The position numbers were made by a program, and so were the translations under genes. This document shows positions 56,490 to 64,000 of a DNA stretch of 64,000 nucleotides, one piece after another. The notes under the pieces were generated by a model. That model made no database searches, was not told the origin of the DNA, and worked only from the letters and a program-made list of their open reading frames with translations. Location: positions 202,402,501-202,466,500 of the forward strand of contig CM057458.1 of assembly GCA_016271365.2 (NCBI GenBank), in the 5' to 3' direction. The stretch comes from Neoceratodus forsteri (Eukaryota; Chordata; Ceratodontiformes; Ceratodontidae). Each line of letters opens with the position of its first letter. The first letter of the stretch is position 1.

Positions 56490-57440
56490 AAACAACAATG
56501 TTGTGTACCTGGATTTTTCTAAGGCTTTGGATCTTGTGCCACTCACACGGGCTTAATAAATAAACTACATGACTTTAGGATTGACCCAGTAATAGTAAAG
56601 TGGATTACATCTTGGCTCACTAATAGAAGGCAAAGGGTTTTCATAAGAGGCCATATGTCTGACTTGGGAGAAGTGACAAGCAGTGTACTGCAAGGCTCGG
56701 TATTAGGACCAATACTATTCAACATATTTATAGCAACCTTACAAACATTAGGGAATTGTTGGATAACCAAATCTGCAGATGAGAGCAATATAGGGGCAAT
56801 TACCAGTTGTGAGCAAGACATTATAAATCTACTAACAGAACTTGATAATATATACCAATGGACTCAAGATAACAAAATGAAATTTAACACAGACAAATTA
56901 TGTGTAATATACTTTGGCAAAATAATAAAAAAGTAAATTATTAATTAAACAATGTGTTAAAATCATCTAGATGTGGAAAAGGATTTGGAAGTATTTGTCA
57001 CAAACAAATTAACATTTAAACATCATAGCAGTTACTAAGTCCTTCCGAGGGAGGGTCCGGAGCCACCTGCCAGGCTCGGGAGTATAAACAGCTCTATATA
57101 AAAAAAAGAAGTAGCCAAAAGGTCAAACAAAATGATGAACTGTATACTATAAAACATCTAAAGCCATGACAGTATGGTAACTTTGCCTCTATATAGATCA
57201 TTAGTCAGACCACTAGTGGAGTATGGTGCACAATTTTGAAGCCCATCACACAAGGTGGATAAAGATCAGATAGAGAGAGAATACAGAGAAGGGTAACAAA
57301 AAGTATAAGTCAAGTCAAAAACCTAACCTATGAGGATAGACTTAAAGAGATGGGATTGTATACATTGGAGTACAGGAGGCAGAGAGGGGATTTATGCCAT
57401 GTATGGATAATTTAGAAACAGTGATCTGTGGGAATGTGTG
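56490..57440 (+). mobile_element. Jockey-group LINE RT fragment
   Basis: 'VYLDFSKALDLVPLT' near 56500, then an open frame 56655-56936 with 'SSVLQGSVLGPILFNIFI', 'KSADESNIGA' (degraded YADD box) and 'WTQDNKMKFNTDKLCVIYFG'. Downstream pieces 'PLYRSLVRPLVEYGAQFW' near 57190 and 'LTYEDRLKEMGLYTLEYRRQ' near 57320 give the thumb and C terminus. It is closer to the element at 39760-44100 than to the GC-richer CR1 copies. Confidence 0.7.
57040..57112 (+). repeat. Short A-tailed insertion in LINE
   Basis: About 70 bp, GC-rich ('gagggagggtccggagcc' near 57049) with 'gggagtataaacagc' and an A-run at 57102-57109. It interrupts the LINE reading. Its layout resembles the short retroposons at 30520 and 31320, but similarity is weak. 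Confidence 0.35.
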
Positions 57441-57987
57441 GGACTAGAACACAAGATACCTAGTAAGACCACAAGGACACACAATTACATAGATACATAG
57501 ACAGTGTCAACAGATAAGGGCCTATGGCCCACCCAGTCTGCCCATTTGAGCTTGTAAGTTCAGTTTGTTTTCCTAGAAGTCTGTTGCCCCTTACCACTAA
57601 CCGCCAGAATTCCTTTATGTCTATCCCATGCATTCTTAAATCCTGTGATTGTTTCAGCCCCCGCCACTTCCTCTGGCAGGGTGTTCCACTTGTTCACCAC
57701 CCGTTCTGTGAAGAAATTCTTTCTCATGTTTCCTCTGAATCATCCTCCCTCCAACTTCATCCCATGCCCTCTAGTCCTGGAACACCTTTTTTGCTTAAAA
57801 ATAGTGTTTTCCTGCACCCTGTTCCTCCCTATAAGATACTTGTATGTCTCTATCATATCCCCTCTCTCCTCCTCTCCTCCAGGAGTACATGTTCAGTTCC
57901 TTCAACCTGTCTTCATAGGACTTGTGATGCAATCCATGCACCATCTTTGTTGCCCTCCTCTGAACCTTCTCTACCCTGTCTATATCC

Positions 57988-60355
57988 TTACGTGGTATGG
58001 TCTCCAGAACTGTACACTGTACTCAGGTGGGGCCTCACTAGTGTCTTGTATAGCGGAATTATGACCTCCTTTTTCCTGCTAGTGATGCCCCTGCCTATAC
58101 ATCCTAGCATCCTATTTGCTTTACCTGCTGCCTTGTCACACTGTTTCCCTACCTTGAGGTCATCAGAGATGACAACCCCAAGATCCCTTTCCTGCTTGGT
58201 GCATGCTATATCCTCACCCCCCAACTGATATATTGTGCCAGGGTTTTTGTGCCCCATATGCATTATCTTGCACTTCTTTGCATTGAATTTCAACTGCCAA
58301 ACCTCTGACCATTCTTCAACTTTCTGCAGGTCGCTTCTCATTCTGTCTACACCCTCTGGTGTGTCTACTCTGTTACAGAGCTTTGTGTCATCTGCGAACA
58401 GTGAAATTCTGCCTTCTAGGTCCTGCGCAATGTCACTGATGAAGATGTTGAATAGAACCGGTCCCAGCACTGATCCCTGTGGTACCCCACTGGTCACTCT
58501 TCCCTCTGTGGAGTGACAGCCATTTACTACCACCCTCTGTGTCCTGCCACCCAGCCAGTTACCTACCCACCACACTACTGTCCTGCCCACACCCATATTC
58601 CCCAGTTTGTGTAATAGTCTCTATGTGGCACAGTGTCAAAGGCCTTGCTGAAGTCCAGCTAGGCCATGTCCACTGCCCACCCCTGATCCACCTCCCTAGT
58701 CACCCAGTCAAAAAATTCAACGAGGTTGGTCTGACATGACCTCACCCTGGTGAAACCATGCTACCTTGGGTCCTGTAGTCCATTGACAACTAGATGTTCC
58801 ACCAATCTCTCCTTCAGTAGTGCTTCCATGATCTTCCCCACTACCGAGGTGAGGCTGACTGGTCTGTAGTTCCCTGCTTTCTCTTTGTTCCCACTTTTGT
58901 ATAAGGGGGCTACATCTGCTGTCCTCCAGTCTTTGGGTACCTCCCCTGTTTCCAGTGATCGGCTAAACAGGATAGCCAGAGGTTCAGCCACCACCTCTCT
59001 TAGTTCTTAAGGACCCTGGGGTGCACCCATTTGGCCCCATTGCTTTATCAACTCTTATTACTCCAGTTCCTTCAGGACCCTTTCGTAAAGGGACTGTGTC
59101 CATTTCTGCACCATTCTCACCCCTTGTACTCCCTTCAGACCCATTACCCTCCTCTTCCTCAGTAAAGACTAAGCAGAAATACATGTTCAATATGTCAGCT
59201 TTACTGTTGTCATCCTCCACGCAGCCCCCATCCTCCCCCTTCAGTCTCACTATCCCTCCCTTTGTTTTTCTTTTTTCACTTATGTACCTGTAAAAGGTTT
59301 TGTCCCCTCTACCCACTGATTTTGCAATGTGTTCTTCTGTCTGAGCTTTGGCTTCCCTTACTGACCTCCTGCCTCCTTTGCTTCTCCTGGTACTTCTCCC
59401 TATCCCTTCTGCCTGTGTCTTTTGTATTGCCTGAATGCAATCTTTTTGGCTTCTTACTTTCTACCTCTTTGAAAACCATAATGGTCTCCTCTTCCTTTTC
59501 CTCTTTAACCTGCTTAATGCATAATTCTGTTCTTGTAATCCCCAATTTAAATACTGCCCACTGTTCCTCAACCCCTGATTCCTATCCCAATCCGCTAAAT
59601 GCCTCTTTCAAGTATCTCCCCATTTTCCCAACGTCTGCCCCCCTAAAATCCAGGATACGTGTTTTTGTGTGGTTTGGTTCTGCTCTTTCTGTGATTTCAA
59701 ACCACAATGACTGGTGGTCACTGTTTCCCAGGTGCTCCCCCACTGTTACCCCCATCACACAGTCCCTGTTTGTGAGCACAAGGTCCAGTATTGCCTTCTG
59801 CTGAGTTGGTTCCATGACCAGTTGCTTGAGGAAGGCACCCTGAAGGGAGTCCAGGATAAATCTGCTCCTAGTTGATGCTGCTGCTGGGATGCTCCAGTCC
59901 ACATCTGGAATATTGAAGTCTCCAACCAGTACTACCTCACCCTTGTCTGCCATCCTTTGGATGGCTAGCATCAGCTCCCTATCTATTTCTTCCTCCTGGG
60001 CTGGTGGTCTATAGACCACACCTGTGCGGATGGCTGTCCCCATTTTCCTTTCCAGCTTAACCCACAGTATCTCTCCCCCATTTTGTTCCTCCTGGATCTC
60101 TGTGGCCCTTATGTCATTTTTCACATACAGTGCCACTCCTCCTCCCTTCCTGCCTGCTCTGTCTCTTCTGAATATGTTGCAGCCAGGTATGGCCATCTCC
60201 CAGTCGTGGTTATCATTACACAAGCTTTCAGTGATGGCCACAATGTCCAGGTCTGACTGTACCATGACAGCCTCCAGATCTTCCATCTTGTTGCTAAGGT
60301 TCCTGGCATTTGGACACATGGCTTTCCATGATTTGACCTCCCTAGACTGTTTCAC
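57988..60355 (-). pseudogene. CR1-like ORF2: endonuclease and reverse transcriptase
   Basis: The endonuclease frame 60355-59582 is open for 257 codons: 'NLSNKMEDLEAVM', catalytic Glu in AITES, 'GGGVALYVKNDIR', 'VGVVYRPP'-like, 'VVLVGDFNIPDVDWS', 'AILDLVLTNRD' and 'LGNSDHQSLWFEI'. The linker (59545-58984) includes 'FYRYISEKRKTKGGI' and 'VDKAMGPNG'. RT starts with 'VPKDWRTADVAPLYKSGNK' and 'NYRPVSLTSVVGKIMEAL' (58994-58761). The frame 58596-57988 then carries 'SGVPQGSVLGPVLFNIFISD', an intact FADDTKLC box and 'KQERDLGVVISDDLKVGKQC'. Breaks occur near 59560, 59310, 58990, 58750 and 58000. The key catalytic residues are intact even though the frame is not. Confidence 0.85.
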
Positions 60356-60618
60356 TGTTCTACTCCAGCCCTTCCTTGGTTGTCATTTATCCCTGGTTCT
60401 CCTTGCTGTCTGCCCTTCTGCTGAATTTTGCCTCTTTCTGCTTATCCACCTCTTGGGCACTAATCTCCATCTTTTGCACACTGCTTTGCAGAGATAGCCA
60501 CCCTCTGGTTCACTGGTTCCACTGCTAGCTGTGTGGGGGTGAGCAAGTAGGTACCCTCCTTGCTGGCCTGCCACCCCTTTGCTGGTTTAAATGCTTGTCA
60601 ATGTAGCATTTAAACTTA

Positions 60619-61149
60619 TCATTGAATCTTGGATTCCCTCCAGGATGGATGCAGGCCGTCAGGCTTGAACAAACCTCCATCCCTCCAGGAGGGTCCCCAG
60701 TCACCAATGAATCCAAACCCTTCCTCACAGCACCAGTTCTTCAACCATGAGTTAAAGTTCCTGGTGCATGCACTCCTATGCTCTCCCTTGCCTCTCACAG
60801 GTAGTACTTCTGAGAAAGTGACAGAAGTAGCTACTTGCTTGAGACCCCTCCCCAGTTTCCTAAACTCTTCCTGAACTTCCTTTGGCTCCCCATTTGCCAG
60901 GTCATTAGTACCTAGGTGGATAATGACATCCAGCTCACCCTCCCATCTTGCCTTCCCAGTGATCCCCAGGATCTTCCTTCCATCCTCCATGCCGTGGCAC
61001 CTGGTAGGCACCTCACCTCCTGTCCTCCCCTCCTCTGTTCCTAGCTGATCCCTCTTATGATTGAGTCCCCACCAGGATTCACTTCCTCCTCCTCCTCTGG
61101 GGTCCACTGCTTTCCCCGCTGAGGTCACCTCCTTGGCTAACCTCCACAT
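60619..61149 (-). pseudogene. CR1-like ORF1, SGNH/GDSL esterase part
   Basis: An open frame of 176 codons. It has 'ELDVIIHLGTNDLANGEPKE' (the GxND block of SGNH hydrolases), 'FRKLGRGLKQVATSVTFSEV' and 'FKPDGLHPSWRESK' (the Asp-His block). The nucleophile GDS block expected upstream is not clearly visible. Degraded coding continues toward 61430. It parallels the esterase ORF1 at 42672-43760 but is a different family. Confidence 0.75.
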
Positions 61150-61430
61150 CCTTTCCTTCCACTTCTCTGGGTACCTCTATTTGGTTGTCCTCATTTGCCA
61201 GTGTGGCATATGAGTTCTTAGTGGAATAGGATCTGGGATATGCCTCTGCCTGACTGCTCTACCCTCCCTGAGCCCACTGTCATCCAAAGTGCTCCTCGTT
61301 CTTGGCATCCTTTGGGGGCAGTTGCATTGGACTGGGTGGTCCCTGGATAGGGGTGATGGTACTCCTGACCCAGTTTACTTCGCTCTGAGTCTGGCTACCT
61401 CATCCCACGGTCCAGAGATGCATGCAGATA

Positions 61431-62329
61431 GGGCACCACCTCAGTGTCCAGAAGGTCTGCCTGAATATGGCTGCCCACAGCCACTGCATTGCACCACTCC
61501 CACATTATACTGCAATTCCACTACTTGACTGCTACTGAAGCTCTCCTAGTTCCCTTTTTATTAATTTACTGTACTAAAAATCCTGCCACTGATCCTCAGA
61601 CAATTTTTTTTAAAGAAAAAGAAACCAATAAATAAATAAATGAGTCAAAACACTTGTCATGCTGAGGGTGGGCTTCTTCCCCCTTATGCCCCTCCTACTT
61701 CACACCCCTTACTATACCCTGTGTTTATCTCCTGTCAATCAGATTTAACAGGGCATATAATTAAGAGTTGGGGAAGGAGGGAGGGGGAAAAATTTGCAGC
61801 AATTAAAGACAGCACAGAATTACACCACCACTATGTTTTAAATTTTCAACAGCCCAGAAAGAATTATAAGTAAAGACAACAAAGAAAGTATAGTGTCACT
61901 AAAAGCCCACAATCTTAGTTTAAAAGAAAAATAGCAATTACCAGTTACTCTAAAGCACTGAATTGAATATGTTTCCTTACTTCCCCTTCTGGCTTCTTCT
62001 GAGAAAATAAAACTCTGCTTGCTAATTTAACTCTGACTAAGCCCCACCTCCAGTTATCACGTAGCTGAGGTCAGAGGCCAGACAATTATCAGTTAAAAGG
62101 TGAAATATATGAAACCAACAAGAGAGGATCCTGGATTAACCAGCTAGTAGTAAAACCATGGAATAATTTGTGTTATTAAATTGTTAACAGCATAACAATG
62201 ACTACATTTAAGCAGAGGCTTGGTAAATACCAAAGAACAAATATACAGCATTAAAATGGCAAGTCAGAACAAATAAATGGCATTAAAATGGCAAGTCTTC
62301 TTGGCAGAAGCTCTTGACTTGATTCCCAA
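61431..62329. other. No gene recognised
   Basis: This probably includes the 5' UTR of the antisense CR1 and of the following sense L1, but no clear elements were identified. A short (AAAT)n run is near 61626. Confidence 0.45.
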
Positions 62330-63880
62330 CCTATGAAATATATAATGGGATTGGAGAAGAAGTTAGAGTGGAGGAAAGGGCTGAGTTGTCAAGCAAGGTG
62401 ATGTCGATGAATGCAGCCCACATGTTTTTTAAACAGCAGGACAAGAAATGGATTATGTTAATCCACATTGAGCTCTGGATGAACTGGAGAGTTTGGAAGA
62501 AGTGAATCAGCTAGCAAACACTTTTTGTGCCATAGAGACTGAAATTAAGTTACAGAGGAAGATGAACTGACAATTTAGGACTGAACGGCAGACAATGATC
62601 TCAGAGGAACTACAGGAAATGAGCAAATTGCCAGATGCCAGCCCAGAAAAGGTATGCTAAATTATAAATACTCAGCAACAGACTGTAATTGAAAAAAAAA
62701 TTGCACTGTGTGAATAATGAGGGTGTAATGATTGCTGTGATCAATTTCTCTGCTATTTTTGAAAAGAATATGGTAACGGCTGTAGTGAATACAACAAAGG
62801 TGCAACCTTCAACCATAGACAGCAATGCTAAAACAAACATGCTTGTGGAAATGTTGGCGGGAGAAGGAAAGACAAATTTTCAAAAAGGACTGACTAAAAA
62901 TAAAGAAATTGTGCAAGAACATTTAACTGTGTTAGAGTAAGAGGAACTTGAGGCTGTTAAAAAGAAAAAAAATAACTTGAAGCAGAAGCATGCAAAGTGG
63001 GGGATATAGAAGTGCAGTACCGGACTCTGATTCATCAGAAAATTCAGGAAGTCAGGACTGAGAGGGGGTCCCCAAGCCCCCCCCCATGGGCTAAAGCTAT
63101 AATGGAGCAAAATGCCTTCTTATCAGCAGAACTGTCTACTGCAAATGAAAAAAAAATGGAGAGAAGAATGGAAGCATATCAAACCACAGCGAACCCTTTA
63201 ATGCAGGAAAATCAGGAATTAAAAAATGAGTTAAAACAAGCGCAGGAGAGAATTCCCAATTTGGAAGACCAGTTACATATGCAGAGCTCTATTATAAAAT
63301 TAAAGCGGACCAATAAGGACTTTAAAGAAAAAAACTATTGGACTTGGAGGCAAGATCAAGAAGAAAAAGCATAAGAATTATTGGAGTACCAGAGGCTTGG
63401 GACAGGAATATGCCTTTAAAAGAAACATTATCTTTGGTTATGTCAGAATTCTTAGACACAGATCCCAAAGATCTAAAGCTAAATATAATTCAAATACATA
63501 GAGATTTTCGGCCAGATCAGAAACAGCTGGATCCACCTACAGTAGACCAATTAGTGTTAAGTTTTTCAGTTCACAGGACAAGGAGAGTTTAATCAATATG
63601 ATTTACAAAAAAAAAGTGATGGTAAAGGGAGCTTCGATGACCATTTATAATGACCTACTGTACCACAAGATTTGCTTCAACTGAGAAAGAAATTTGATAA
63701 GCAATAGACTTTGGTTAAAAGGACATAGAGCAACCATGATTTATCCAGCAAGAGTGAAGGTTAATCTGGGGGTCTGAGAATGCTTTTTGACACAGTGGTT
63801 GAAGCAGAAAAATACTTGAAGAAAAAATTGGTGATTTTATGAATAACAATAACATAAGGCTGTAGCAGAGGTAAGGGGGA
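62330..63880 (+). pseudogene. L1 ORF1 (RNA-binding, Transposase_22 type)
   Basis: An N-terminal degraded region precedes a coiled-coil-like frame at 62997-63374 ('QENQELKNELKQAQERIPNL' near 63207). A one-base shift near 63340 leads to the RNA-recognition part: 'LEARSRRKSIRIIGVPE' and 'LNIIQIHRDFRP' up to 63590. The C-terminal part is readable in other frames as 'LQLRKKFDK' near 63673 and 'ATMIYPARVKVNLG' near 63733. Coiled coil, RRM and C-terminal domain in this order is the L1 ORF1p layout. The trimeric protein binds L1 RNA. ORF2 would start beyond the window end. Confidence 0.75.
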
Positions 63881-64000
63881 AAGAGGTTTAACTCTTTATT
63901 AGGTATGGTGGGAGGGTGCTATGATTATTACTTTTGTTTTTTTCTTTAGTGTGAGCATACTATAGAAGAGAATATTGTAAGAAGAGTGGAAGGTTAAGAG

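Larger units (their letters stand above)
57490..61430 (-). mobile_element. Nearly complete CR1-like LINE, antisense
   Basis: It runs from the 3' signature near 57515-57545 to ORF1 remains near 61430. Both ORFs are recognisable (esterase ORF1; endonuclease-RT ORF2). It is the longest GC-rich CR1 copy here and serves as a reference for the shorter ones. The 3' tail shows the complement of the gacagtgtc/atctatg type repeats at 57488-57505. Confidence 0.85.

Noticed and set aside
1..64000. Host exons of a cellular gene
   Set aside because: Every frame with recognisable similarity belongs to a mobile element; no frame shows a conserved cellular domain.

Overview
This window looks like repeat-dominated intergenic or intronic DNA from a vertebrate nuclear genome. 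I find no host protein-coding gene, rRNA, tRNA or CRISPR array. The evidence for a vertebrate is the repeat content: CR1-type, L1-type and other Jockey-group LINEs, a Neptune-like Penelope element with a GIY-YIG nuclease, a PIF/Harbinger DNA transposon, a hAT MITE and tRNA-headed SINEs. CpG-to-TpG decay, as expected from methylated DNA, is also visible. The mix and density fit a large-genome amphibian or lungfish-like animal, or possibly a reptile; that assignment is inference.

Layout. 1-1267: 3' part of a CR1-like LINE. 1440-13660: one degraded L1 ORF2, split by two insertions. These are a 7.83-kb Harbinger-like transposon (2309-10142) and a 5'-truncated CR1 (10435-11929), which itself carries a 182-bp hAT MITE (10625-10806). 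14300-16640: CR1 pieces with a 520-bp SINE inside. 16640-22103: an antisense non-LTR element with endonuclease and RT, preceded on its 5' side by tandem promoter-like monomers. 23996-26420 and 33840-36185: two inverted copies of an unidentified 2.4-kb unit, each with a 300-bp tandem array. 29165-36935: an antisense CR1 split by a 4.4-kb insertion flanked by a 17-bp target duplication. 36950-39750: Neptune-like Penelope element. 39760-44850: a nearly complete antisense LINE with an SGNH-esterase ORF1, ORF2, a TATA box and 401-bp promoter monomers. 44878-46690: Penelope fragments, including a head-to-head junction. 47900-49905: CR1. 49928-51465: a foldback-like palindrome. 52095-53175: LINE 3' UTR split by a second 510-bp SINE. 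54200-57440: L1/Tx1-type ORF1 remains and another LINE RT. 57490-61430: a nearly complete antisense CR1. 62330-64000: L1 ORF1 running toward the window end.

The most notable object is the Harbinger-like transposon. It carries a DDE transposase pseudogene and two separate Myb/SANT-like genes. The two Myb-like genes are transcribed divergently from a shared promoter region; the transposase converges on the downstream one. One Myb-like gene still reads through three exons in frame. All coding copies seen are pseudogenes or fragments, except possibly that gene, so the genes act together only as parts of mobile elements. Standard Harbinger elements need one transposase plus one Myb-like partner; the extra Myb-like gene is the unusual part.
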